A DNA stretch of 64,000 nt from Marinomonas shanghaiensis. Its GTDB lineage: Bacteria > Pseudomonadota > Gammaproteobacteria > Pseudomonadales > Marinomonadaceae. The stretch is from the NCBI RefSeq assembly GCF_003259175.1, contig NZ_QGOK01000013.1, positions 62,001 to 126,000 of the forward strand, in the 5' to 3' direction. A program made the translations under genes and the position numbers. Of the stretch, positions 44,623 to 52,734 are shown in pieces. The stretch's first letter is position 1; the number at the start of each line of letters is the position of its first letter. Under the pieces are notes generated by a model, which saw only the letters and a program-made list of their open reading frames with translations, was not told where the DNA came from and did not search any database.

Positions 44623-46137
44623 ATGAACAATGCAATTTTTAGTTTAAAAAAGGTAAGCAAGGTTTTCCCAGGCGTCAAAGCGCTGGACGGTGTTAATTTA
44701 GACCTATATCCCGGCCAAGTGACGGCGTTAATTGGTGAAAATGGCGCAGGCAAATCTACTCTAGTTAAAACCATGACTGGCATTTATCAACCGGATGGTG
44801 GGGACATTATTTTTAACGGCAAACCTGTGCAGTTTCATTCCCCTCATGATTCCCATGCCTTAGGTATCACGGCGATTCATCAGGAGACCGTGTTGTTTGA
44901 TGATCTGACGGTGGCGGAAAATATCTTTTTGGGTAATTACCCAATGAAAAAAGGCCCGATGACCAAACATTTTTCCATTGATTGGCCTGCGATGGAGATG
45001 AGGTCACAAGAAATTCTGTCGTCAATCAATGCCCACATGGATCCCAATCAAATTTTACGCGAGCTAAGTATTGGTCAAAAACACATGGTTGGCATTGCGC
45101 GAGCTTTGTCGGTTGACGCCAAAGTGGTGATTTTAGACGAGCCTACAGCCGCTCTGTCTCACCATGAAATTCATGAGCTTTATGAATTGGTAAATACACT
45201 CAAGCAACAAGGCAAAGCGATTCTCTTTATTACCCATAAGTTCGATGAAATTTTTGCCTTGGCAGATCGTTACACCGTGTTTCGTGATGGTTGTTATGTG
45301 GGGGAAGGCTTTATCAAAGACACCAATGAAGGTCAGCTGGTGGAAATGATGGTGGCGAGAAGCATAGCCGCCACGTATCCCAAAAAAGACGTAGAAATTG
45401 GTGAGACATTATTAGAAGTCTGTAACCTATGTCACACAACGGAGTTCGCTAACATCAGTTTTAGTTTGAAAAAAGGCGAGATCCTTGGTGTCTATGGGCT
45501 GGTGGGTTCAGGTAGAACGGAGGTGATGCAGGCTTTGTTTGGCACCACGGACCACGTGACAGGCACGGTAAAAATGAATGGCAAAGAGGTGATCATTCAC
45601 TCACCAAAAGACGCGATAGAAAATGGCATTGTCTATGTACCAGAGGAACGTCAGAAGCAAGGGATTGTGTTGGAGTTGCCCATTTATCAAAACATCAGTT
45701 TGCCGCAAATGGACCGTTTAGCGAAACACGGTAATTTGGATCAAGAAAGTGAGATGTCGTTAGCGCGCCAGTATTGTGAGCGTTTACAAGTGAAAGCCTC
45801 TTGCTGGGAAGAGAAAGTCATGAATCTATCCGGTGGTAACCAGCAAAAAGTGGTGATTGCTAAATGGCTCGCGACTAACCCCAAAGTCATTATCTTGGAC
45901 GAGCCAACAAAGGGGATTGATATTGGATCAAAAGCCGCAGTACATGAGTTTATGTCTGAATTGGTGGATTCTGGTTTGGCCGTCATCATGGTGTCATCGG
46001 AATTGCCTGAAATTATGGGTATGTCTGATCGAATCTTAGTGATGAACGAAGGTTTGATTGTCAGTGAGTTGTCACGGTCTGATGCGACACCTGAAAAAGT
46101 CGTTTCTCTGGCGACCGGAGGCAATGTGACATGTTAA
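44623..46137 (+). CDS. rhaT: Rhamnose ABC transporter ATP-binding protein
   Basis: A 504-residue double ATPase of the sugar type (RbsA/MglA-like). The N-terminal half has Walker A GENGAGKSTLVK (K44), signature LSIGQKHMVGIARAL and Walker B VVILDEPTAALS. The C-terminal half has a degenerate Walker A (GLVGSGRTEVMQ), signature LSGGNQQKVVIAKWL and Walker B VIILDEPTKGID. Its stop overlaps the rhaP start by seven bases. This rhaT is the ATPase of rhizobia, not the E. coli proton symporter. Confidence 0.93.
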   Translation: MNNAIFSLKKVSKVFPGVKALDGVNLDLYPGQVTALIGENGAGKSTLVKTMTGIYQPDGGDIIFNGKPVQFHSPHDSHALGITAIHQETVLFDDLTVAENIFLGNYPMKKGPMTKHFSIDWPAMEMRSQEILSSINAHMDPNQILRELSIGQKHMVGIARALSVDAKVVILDEPTAALSHHEIHELYELVNTLKQQGKAILFITHKFDEIFALADRYTVFRDGCYVGEGFIKDTNEGQLVEMMVARSIAATYPKKDVEIGETLLEVCNLCHTTEFANISFSLKKGEILGVYGLVGSGRTEVMQALFGTTDHVTGTVKMNGKEVIIHSPKDAIENGIVYVPEERQKQGIVLELPIYQNISLPQMDRLAKHGNLDQESEMSLARQYCERLQVKASCWEEKVMNLSGGNQQKVVIAKWLATNPKVIILDEPTKGIDIGSKAAVHEFMSELVDSGLAVIMVSSELPEIMGMSDRILVMNEGLIVSELSRSDATPEKVVSLATGGNVTC

Positions 46138-47138
46138 AACGTTTTATTTATTCCCGCGAAGGCATTTTGAGCATGATTGTGCTGGCGATGTTTTTGGCGG
46201 TGGGCACGATCAGTCCGAACTTCATTAGTGTGTCTAACAGCATCAGTATTTTTAATGATACCTCGATCTTGATCATGTTGGCGTTAGGCCAAATGCTGGT
46301 GATTTTAACCCGTTGTATTGATTTGTCTGTGGCGGCCAATGTGGCTTTTACCGGCATGGTCGTTGCCATGGTGAATCAATATTTTCCGACCTTGAATATG
46401 TTTGTTTTGATGTTACTCGCGTTGGGGATTGGGGCATTTTTAGGGGCGATTAATGGCTTGTTTGTTTGGTTATTAAAAGTGCCTTCTATTGTGATTACCC
46501 TAGGCACCATGAGTATTTATCGCGGTGCGACCTTTTTGTTGTCAGACGGCGCATGGGTGAATTCTCACCAAATGAGTGAGGCCTTCATTGGTTTGCCTCG
46601 ATATGAAATTCTGTCTATTCCGGTATTAGCCTGGATGGCGATTATCACCATTATATTGGCCTTTTGGGCGATGAAATTCAGTGTGTGGGGGCGCAACTTC
46701 TATTCGGCTGGTGGCAATCCTATGGCGGCTTTTTATTCTGGTGTGAATGTCGGTAAGGTGCAGTTTTATGCTTTTTTAGTATCCGGTACCTTGGCAGGGT
46801 TGTGTGGTTATTTGTGGGTATCGCGTTTTGCCGTGGCTTACGTGGATGTCGCCAATGGCTTTGAGCTGCAAGTGATCGCAGCGTGTGTGATTGGCGGTGT
46901 TAGCATCGTTGGTGGTTTGGGAACCGTGGTGGGGTGTGTGATTGGCGCCTTGTTTATTGGTGTGGTGAATAACGCTTTGCCTATTATTGGCGTATCGCCT
47001 TTTTGGCAAATGGCCATCTCTGGAGTCGTGATCATCATCGCTGTGGTAGCGAACGCCTCGTCCGACAAAGACAAAGCACGGATTATTCTTCGTAAGCCCG
47101 AGGAGCCAGTTGGCTCCGCGTCGTCGCAATCACATTAA
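46131..47138 (+). CDS. rhaP: Rhamnose ABC transporter permease
   Basis: A 335-residue, roughly ten-helix sugar permease (RbsC-like; BPD_transp_2). Typical parts are LALGQMLVILTRCIDLSVAANVAFTG, LKVPSIVITLGTMSIYRG, GRNFYSAGGNPMAAFYSGVNVGK and AACVIGGVSIVGGLGTVVG. It overlaps rhaT, and rhaQ follows after 16 bases. It forms the channel with RhaQ. Confidence 0.92.
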   Translation: MLKRFIYSREGILSMIVLAMFLAVGTISPNFISVSNSISIFNDTSILIMLALGQMLVILTRCIDLSVAANVAFTGMVVAMVNQYFPTLNMFVLMLLALGIGAFLGAINGLFVWLLKVPSIVITLGTMSIYRGATFLLSDGAWVNSHQMSEAFIGLPRYEILSIPVLAWMAIITIILAFWAMKFSVWGRNFYSAGGNPMAAFYSGVNVGKVQFYAFLVSGTLAGLCGYLWVSRFAVAYVDVANGFELQVIAACVIGGVSIVGGLGTVVGCVIGALFIGVVNNALPIIGVSPFWQMAISGVVIIIAVVANASSDKDKARIILRKPEEPVGSASSQSH

Positions 47139-47154
47139 GAGAAAGAGGCTTTTT

Positions 47155-48168
47155 ATGGACACAATAATAAAAAAATCAGCCACACCAGATGTTTTGTTAA
47201 CCAGTAAGCGACAAGCGCTTTTCCGGTGGGAAAGCTTGCTGATATTGATCATTGTTTTGGTGTGTGTAATGAATTCCTATTTATCACCTTACTTTTTAGA
47301 CCCTTGGAATTTATCAGATGCGACTTTTAACTTTACCGAAAAGGCCCTCATTGCTTTGCCGATGGCGATGCTGATTATTGCCAAGGAAATTGATATTTCC
47401 GTGGCGGCGATTATTTCGCTTTCCAGTACGCTAATGGGACTGGTGGCGCAAATGGGCGCACCCGTGTATGTGGTGGCGTGCGTTGGTATTTTGGTTGGCG
47501 CTGGTTGTGGTTTGTTTAATGGTGCTTTGGTAACAGGTTTTAAGATCCCCTCTATTGTGGTGACAATCGGCACCATGAGTTTATTTCGTGGTATCAGTTA
47601 TGTCTTATTGGGCGATCAGGTGGTACGTGATTATCCTGCTGGTTTTGAGTTTTTTGGTCAGGGCTACGTTTACTGGGTATTCTCGTTTGAACTGGTTCTA
47701 TTTGTCTTTTTTGGCTTGGTGTTTTATTGGCTATTGCATCGCACTAAATTTGGTCGTTATACCTACGCGATAGGTAATAACCCCACAGCGTCTTATTACT
47801 CAGGTATTAAAGTCAATAAACATCGTTTGATCTTGTTTACCCTAGTTGGTGTGATGTCTGGTATTGCTTCAGTGTTGCTTACGTCACGTTTGGGCAGCAC
47901 ACGTCCGAGTATTGCTACGGGGTGGGAGCTAAGCATCATCACTATGGTGGTATTGGGCGGTGTGAGCATTCTTGGTGGTAGCGGCACCATTGGTGGCGTG
48001 GTGTTGGCGGTGATTCTAATGGGCTTGGTGACCTTCGGCATGGGCTTGTTGAATATTCCTGGCATTGTGATGACCATTATTGTTGGTGTGATGCTGATCA
48101 CGGTAGTGAGTCTACCGATACTCATTACTCTCTATAAAAATAAAAGCAAAAAGGCAAAAGCGCTATGA
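47155..48168 (+). CDS. rhaQ: Rhamnose ABC transporter permease
   Basis: A 337-residue permease homologous to the preceding one (LIIAKEIDISVAAIISLSSTLMG, FKIPSIVVTIGTMSLFRGISYVL, YAIGNNPTASYYSGIKVNK, MVVLGGVSILGGSGTIGG). The ATG at 47155 after AAAGAGG is chosen over a frame starting at 47110 that overlaps rhaP. Its stop overlaps the next start (ATGA), coupling it to the mutarotase-kinase fusion. Confidence 0.92.
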   Translation: MDTIIKKSATPDVLLTSKRQALFRWESLLILIIVLVCVMNSYLSPYFLDPWNLSDATFNFTEKALIALPMAMLIIAKEIDISVAAIISLSSTLMGLVAQMGAPVYVVACVGILVGAGCGLFNGALVTGFKIPSIVVTIGTMSLFRGISYVLLGDQVVRDYPAGFEFFGQGYVYWVFSFELVLFVFFGLVFYWLLHRTKFGRYTYAIGNNPTASYYSGIKVNKHRLILFTLVGVMSGIASVLLTSRLGSTRPSIATGWELSIITMVVLGGVSILGGSGTIGGVVLAVILMGLVTFGMGLLNIPGIVMTIIVGVMLITVVSLPILITLYKNKSKKAKAL

Positions 48169-49874
48169 GATACGCCTCAGTCATGTACTTACACAAAGGC
48201 TGTGAAGAAGAATACAAAAAACGTCATGATGAACTCTGGCCAGAGCTTGCTGAGCACCTTAAGCAACATGGCATCCGCAATTATTATATTCACTTGGATG
48301 CTAATGAGAGTGATCGAAACGCAAACCGACTGTATGCCACCTTTGACGCAGACGATCTGGATGCGAAAGCATTAGCCGCTCATCCTGTCATGCAGCGCTG
48401 GTGGGAATACATGGCGGACATCATGGAAACCAAAACCCCATCGTTTGAGCCCGTTGCCGATGCCTTGCAAGAAGTGTTTCGCTTTAATGTGTTGCAACCT
48501 GATAAAACACGCGTAGTGGCGGTGTTAGACATAGGTAAAACCAACATTAAAATCTGTCTGATGGATGGGCAAACTGGTGCCTTATTGCAGATCGCTAAAC
48601 GAGTTAATGGTGTGATTGATGCGCAGCCATATCCTCACGTGGATGTGGATTCTATTTGGCAATGGATCAAAGATACGCTGACCGATTTAGCTCAGCGCTA
48701 TTTTATTGCCAGCATTGCGATTACCACGCATGGCGCGACGATTGCCTGCATGAAGGGCGACAAACTCGCCTTGCCGATTTTGGATTACGAATACGATGGT
48801 GTGTCTGAGTCAAAAGAAGAATACGACGCTGCACGCCCAGATTTTAGTGAATCGTTTAGTCCTCGATTGCCACAAGGATTAAATTTGGGCGCACAACTAT
48901 TTTGGCAGCAAAAACGCTTTCCTGATGAGTTTTCTGAGGTCGACTCGTTACTTTTGTATCCGCAATATTGGGGTTATAAGCTCAGTGGCAACAAGGCGAC
49001 AGAGGTGACCTCGTTAGGCTGTCACACCGATCTGTGGAATCCGACCAGCTGTCAGTTTTCTACTTTTTGTGAGCAACAAAAGTGGGCGGAGCGCTTTCCC
49101 GAAGTCATGGAAACGGGCGCAAAACTGGGCACCATTTTGCCAGACTTAGCCAGAGAAATTGGCTTGCCGCCGAGTTGTGTTATTTTCAACGGCATACACG
49201 ATTCCAACGCTTCGTTGGTGCCTTATATTGGGCAACCGATGGAAAAACTCACTGTGGTGTCTAGCGGCACTTGGACGGTGATTGCCACCATCAATGGCAA
49301 GCTGGATTCATTACAAGAAGACAAAGACATGCTCGCTAATGTGGATGCTCTTGGCCGCGCTACACCGACGATTCGCTTTATGGGCGGACGAGAATGGGAG
49401 CAACTGCGCAGCGACAGCAAAGCCACCTTGAGCGACGTGAGCTTTATCCTTGAGCACGGTATTTTAGCGATACCCGCCTTTGCCAAAGGTGGCGGGCCAT
49501 TTGCCCATTGCGAAGGTCGCATTATTAACCGTGGTGTGGAATTAACCTCCGCCCAGCAGTCTGCTTTGGCGGATGTGTATGTGGCCTTGATGACGGATTA
49601 TTGTCTGGATCTGATGGACAGCAGCGATACCGTGATTGTCGAAGGGGCATTCAGTAATAACCTCAACTTCCTCACCTTATTGGCTTGTATGCGCAGCCAA
49701 AACGAAATTTACGCCTCCCGCGATGTCACCGGCACCTCCGGCGGCGCAGCCTTGCTGTCTAACAAAAGCTTAAAGCTAAAAGGCCGTCTCAGCCTTGCTC
49801 TATGTGATGCGCAAATAAAACCACTGCTGAACCTGTATCGTCAGCAATGGCGGGATTTAGTGGGGGAGTTGTAG
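48165..49874 (+). CDS. L-rhamnose mutarotase fused to FGGY-family (rhamnulo)kinase
   Basis: A 569-residue two-domain enzyme. Residues 1-107 are a complete RhaM/RhaU mutarotase: Y17 and H21 in EEEYKKRH, Y40 in RNYYIHLD and the QRW79W80EYM tryptophans match E. coli RhaM. After a linker of about eight residues, residues 117-569 are an FGGY carbohydrate kinase, with phosphate loop LDIGKTNIKI (121-130), catalytic D346 in GIHDSNAS, and SSGTWTV. In rhizobia these are separate genes (rhaU and rhaK) in the same transporter operon. Here one protein would take beta- to alpha-L-rhamnose before isomerisation and phosphorylate the isomerised L-rhamnulose. The open frame is continuous, with no sign of a stop or frameshift at the junction. 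Confidence 0.92.
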   Translation: MRYASVMYLHKGCEEEYKKRHDELWPELAEHLKQHGIRNYYIHLDANESDRNANRLYATFDADDLDAKALAAHPVMQRWWEYMADIMETKTPSFEPVADALQEVFRFNVLQPDKTRVVAVLDIGKTNIKICLMDGQTGALLQIAKRVNGVIDAQPYPHVDVDSIWQWIKDTLTDLAQRYFIASIAITTHGATIACMKGDKLALPILDYEYDGVSESKEEYDAARPDFSESFSPRLPQGLNLGAQLFWQQKRFPDEFSEVDSLLLYPQYWGYKLSGNKATEVTSLGCHTDLWNPTSCQFSTFCEQQKWAERFPEVMETGAKLGTILPDLAREIGLPPSCVIFNGIHDSNASLVPYIGQPMEKLTVVSSGTWTVIATINGKLDSLQEDKDMLANVDALGRATPTIRFMGGREWEQLRSDSKATLSDVSFILEHGILAIPAFAKGGGPFAHCEGRIINRGVELTSAQQSALADVYVALMTDYCLDLMDSSDTVIVEGAFSNNLNFLTLLACMRSQNEIYASRDVTGTSGGAALLSNKSLKLKGRLSLALCDAQIKPLLNLYRQQWRDLVGEL

Positions 49875-49911
49875 TTTTCGCTAAATTTAATTCGGCTGTA
49901 AAAAACTATTA

Positions 49912-49970
49912 ACAACGTCTCACACCGACAATGGCGCGAACTCTTCATGAGGCGTTGTATGTGATTTTTT
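49912..49970 (+). terminator. Putative terminator of the rha ABC operon
   Basis: ACAACGTCTCA (49912-49922) pairs with TGAGGCGTTGT (49947-49957 region) apart from one wobble pair, followed within ten bases by a run of seven T. It lies about 40 bases after the fusion-gene stop. Confidence 0.5.
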
Positions 49971-49992
49971 TATAGTTTTGTAGATGGAAACA

Positions 49993-50268
49993 TTAAACCA
50001 AACGTATTTCTAATTTTTTCCCCAGAGCGGTAGCGAAACGTTCAAGAGTCGATAGCTTTACATCATCAGAGTGGTTTTCAATACGAGAGATGGCGCTTTT
50101 TTGAGTATGCAGTTTTAACGCTAATTCATCTTGTGTTAACCCTGCACTTTTTCGCGCTTCTTTGAGCAATACACCAAATTTAAAGGCTTGATAACCCTCG
50201 TCGTAACCGTCATTAAAATTTTTATTGACCGCTTTGCGGTCTGCTAAATACTTTTTTAAATCACTCAT
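49993..50268 (-). CDS. HigA-like XRE-family antitoxin, toxin partner degraded
   Basis: A 91-residue protein with a C-terminal XRE helix-turn-helix (LLKEARKSAGLTQDELALKLHTQKSAISRIENH). The N-terminal extension (SDLKKYLADRKAVNKNFNDGYDEGYQAFKFG) is typical of HigA-type antitoxins that follow a Gp49/HigB toxin. It lies directly behind a short remnant of such a toxin. Two overlapping palindromes upstream are likely self-operators. As an orphan it could still bind its operator or neutralise a related toxin elsewhere. Confidence 0.85.
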   Translation of the reverse strand: MSDLKKYLADRKAVNKNFNDGYDEGYQAFKFGVLLKEARKSAGLTQDELALKLHTQKSAISRIENHSDDVKLSTLERFATALGKKLEIRLV

Positions 50269-50356
50269 GTTTTTTCCTCGAAATAAGGTCTGCTATTGGC
50301 GACTTGCCATCTTCCGTGATGTAAAAATTTAATTCCTCATACCCAAATATTAACAC
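50261..50356 (-). pseudogene. N-terminal remnant of a HigB/Gp49-type toxin
   Basis: Immediately upstream of and overlapping the antitoxin (CATGAGTGA junction), a frame from GTG at 50356 encodes about 31 residues containing ELNFYITEDGKSPIADLIS. The pattern Y/F-Y-x-x-E-D-G-K-S-P marks the start of RelE-like Gp49/HigB toxins, normally about 100 residues. The rest of the toxin, including the catalytic residues, is missing, while the toxin-antitoxin junction is intact, so an internal deletion is likely. Confidence 0.6.
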
Positions 50357-50384
50357 TAAGGTGAACTTTTACGAGAATGAATGT

Positions 50385-50402
50385 TTACATGTAAGTTAAC
50401 TT
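50385..50402. promoter_or_regulatory. Overlapping palindromes, probable HigA operator
   Basis: TTACATGTAA (50385-50394) and AAGTTAACTT (50393-50402) are perfect 10-bp palindromes sharing two bases. They lie just upstream of the toxin remnant, where HigA-type antitoxins bind to repress their own operon. Confidence 0.5.
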
Positions 50403-50460
50403 TATGAGGGTTGGGGTAAGGGTAATTTGACTCGATAGGATAATTAGAGAAGAGAGTGTC

Positions 50461-50508
50461 TTGTGTATTTTGATGCAATCGCTACAATAAATGTTGCAGT
50501 TGCAACAT
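50461..50508 (+). promoter_or_regulatory. Promoter and operator of the Xre-RES operon
   Basis: A sigma-70-like promoter TTGTGT (50461-50466), 16 bases, TACAAT (50483-50488) is followed at once by the inverted repeat ATGTTGCA-GT-TGCAACAT (50491-50508). This sits where antitoxin binding would block initiation. Confidence 0.6.
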
Positions 50509-50522
50509 AATTCGGAGGCACT

Positions 50523-50969
50523 ATGACAATTCGAGCGTTTAAACCTAGTAAAAAAGAAAAAGTAGGGCTTCTGTCTGCATTGGCGCTGTCTAATGATCCA
50601 GTGAGTGCGTCAAATCAATTGGCAGAAGGGTTTGACTTTGCTTTTATTGGACGCATTGTAAAACAAGCTCAAATCAAGCAGATCACCGTGATGAAAGCGG
50701 CAGGAATTGACCGAGGGACGTTGAGCCGCCACACAAGAGCGCGTACAAAATGGACGGGGGCTTCTGCCGTCAAAGTCTATAACGCTGCTCGAATCATTGA
50801 TGCCACATTAAATTTGTTTGATCAAGATAAACAAAAGGCAGAAAACTGGCTAAATACACCAGCCATTGCTCTCGGTGGTATAAGCCCTGCTGATTACGCG
50901 AGATATCCGTTAGGGCAAGAAGCGGTGATAGACCTTATCGGTAGAATTAAACATGGGGTTATCATCTAA
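50523..50969 (+). CDS. Xre/ParS-type antitoxin of a RES toxin (DUF2384)
   Basis: A 148-residue antitoxin: an N-terminal Xre-like helical domain and a C-terminal antitoxin/toxin-binding (DUF2384) domain, seen in VYNAARIIDATLNLFDQDKQKAENWLNTPAIALGGISPADYARYPLGQEAVIDLIGRI. The phrase NTPxxALGGxxP...G...V...L.RI is diagnostic. The RBS is CGGAGG. The stop overlaps the toxin start (TAATG). Confidence 0.92.
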   Translation: MTIRAFKPSKKEKVGLLSALALSNDPVSASNQLAEGFDFAFIGRIVKQAQIKQITVMKAAGIDRGTLSRHTRARTKWTGASAVKVYNAARIIDATLNLFDQDKQKAENWLNTPAIALGGISPADYARYPLGQEAVIDLIGRIKHGVII

Positions 50970-51430
50970 TGAAGCTCTATCGTTTGTGCAAAATGGAGTT
51001 TGCTGATACTGCGTTTGATGGTTATGGCGCAAGAACTTATGGTGGTCGCTGGAACCCCAAAGGGTTGGATTGCGTTTATTTAGGTGAATCAAAATCTGTC
51101 TGTCTACTTGAAACGGTGGCGCATTTGACTGACGCAAAAGCCTTAGATCAGTACGCGATGTTGTCCATCGATGTTCCAGAAGAGTTGATTATGGCGTTTC
51201 AAGAGAGTGATCTACCGGAAAATTGGAGAGATTATCCAGCACCGCAAGAGTTAGCTGACATGGGGGCGGAATGGCTTGAGAATGTTGAAAGCCTTGTTTT
51301 ATTGGTGCCCAGTGTTATATCGGGTGACTTTTGTGCGTTACTAAATCCGAGACACCCCCAATGTCGAGAATTTACATCGATTGCTCAACGAGTCGCGTTT
51401 TCTATCGATCCAAGATTAGCTCCACGTTAG
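50969..51430 (+). CDS. RES-domain toxin (NAD+-depleting)
   Basis: A 153-residue RES-family toxin. The residues for which the fold is named are present: R27 in YGGRWNPKG, E48 in SVCLLETVAH and S115 in LVPSVISGD, so it looks active. RES toxins resemble ADP-ribosyltransferases and degrade or consume NAD+, causing growth arrest. It is translationally coupled to the upstream antitoxin; together they form a complete type II module. Confidence 0.92.
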   Translation: MKLYRLCKMEFADTAFDGYGARTYGGRWNPKGLDCVYLGESKSVCLLETVAHLTDAKALDQYAMLSIDVPEELIMAFQESDLPENWRDYPAPQELADMGAEWLENVESLVLLVPSVISGDFCALLNPRHPQCREFTSIAQRVAFSIDPRLAPR

Positions 51431-51468
51431 TTGTAGCAGAGCAAATCTATTAATTAATATGTCGAAGA

Positions 51469-52617
51469 CTAAGACCGAAATCGCAGGTTTTCTCTATTGA
51501 GTTGATCAATCGATGTTTTGCCCATGAGTTTCATGTCCCGTTCGAGTTCGGCTTTCATCAGTCCAAGTGCGCGTTCGACACCAGGTTGTCCAGCGGCGGC
51601 GAGTGGATACAAGTACATGCGGCCGATGCCGACGGCTTTGGCGCCAAGAGATAAAGCTTTGAGCACGTGAGTACCGCGTTGCACGCCGCTGTCGAATATC
51701 ACGTCGATTTCGTCACCTACTTCATCGACGATTTCTGCGAGCTGATCGAAGGAGCTGCGGGAGCCATCAAGCTGGCGACCGCCATGATTGGAAATGATGA
51801 TGCCAGTGCAGCCAATCTCTACTGCTTTGCGGGCGTCTTCTCGGCTCATGATGCCTTTTAAGCAGAACTGGCCGTCCCAGAATTTCACCATTTCCGCCAC
51901 GTCATCCCAGTTCATCGATGGGTCGAGCATGTTGGTAAAATAGTCTCCAATGGAAGTCGCGCCAGAACCCATGTCGATGTGCTCTTCAAGTTGTGGCAAA
52001 CGGAATTTTTCATGAGTCACGTAGTTAATGCCCCACATAGGCTTAAGAACGAATTGCATTATGCCTTTTAGGTTCAATTTAAAGGGGATTGCAAAGCCAG
52101 TGCGAAGGTCGCGTTCTCGGTTGCCGCCAGTAATGGAATCCACCGTCAGCATCATCACTTGTATGCCAGAGTCTTTGGCGCGTTGCATCATGGCGCGGTT
52201 CAGTTCGCGGTCTCTATGGAAGTAAAACTGATAGACCTGAGGGGTAGTGGTTTGCTTGGCGATCTCTTCCATGCTCACGGTGCCAAGGGATGACACCCCA
52301 AACATGGTGCCGTATTTTTCCGCGGCACCAGCAACGGCTCTTTCACCGTCATGATGAAATAAGCGTTGTAATGCGGTTGGTGAGCAATATATGGGCAGCG
52401 CGAGCTTTTGTCCCATCACAGTGACAGATAAGTCCACTTCTTTTACGCCAGTCAGGACGCTGGGCACAAGGTCACAGGTTTCAAAGGCCGCGGTGTTGCG
52501 TCGATAAGTTGTCTCATCATCGGCACCGCCGTCAATATAATTGAAGATCGGCCCTGGCAGGCGTTTTTTGGCTAAGGTGCGAAAGTCTTGGAAATTGTGG
52601 CAATCTTTGAGACGCAT
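51469..52617 (-). CDS. lldD: FMN-dependent alpha-hydroxy-acid (L-lactate) dehydrogenase
   Basis: A 382-residue flavoenzyme of the LldD/glycolate-oxidase family, oxidising L-2-hydroxy acids (typically L-lactate to pyruvate). Signature: catalytic histidine and arginine in SNHGGRQLDGS, FMN-binding PIYCSPTALQRLFHHDGE, LTVDSITGGNRERDLR and DSGVQRGTHVLKALSLGAKAVGIGR. The substrate is not certain from sequence alone. It is divergent from a LysR regulator. L-lactate is the end product of the rhamnose pathway encoded nearby, offering a possible metabolic link. Confidence 0.88.
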   Translation of the reverse strand: MRLKDCHNFQDFRTLAKKRLPGPIFNYIDGGADDETTYRRNTAAFETCDLVPSVLTGVKEVDLSVTVMGQKLALPIYCSPTALQRLFHHDGERAVAGAAEKYGTMFGVSSLGTVSMEEIAKQTTTPQVYQFYFHRDRELNRAMMQRAKDSGIQVMMLTVDSITGGNRERDLRTGFAIPFKLNLKGIMQFVLKPMWGINYVTHEKFRLPQLEEHIDMGSGATSIGDYFTNMLDPSMNWDDVAEMVKFWDGQFCLKGIMSREDARKAVEIGCTGIIISNHGGRQLDGSRSSFDQLAEIVDEVGDEIDVIFDSGVQRGTHVLKALSLGAKAVGIGRMYLYPLAAAGQPGVERALGLMKAELERDMKLMGKTSIDQLNRENLRFRS

Positions 52618-52734
52618 GGATTTTTGCTCCTTTTATTGTATGTGTTCACTATAGTCTTAGTTTTATTTGCGATAAATACGACATAAACTAATAAACTCTT
52701 TCTCAAAACAACTTAATGAAATGGAGCCTTATCG

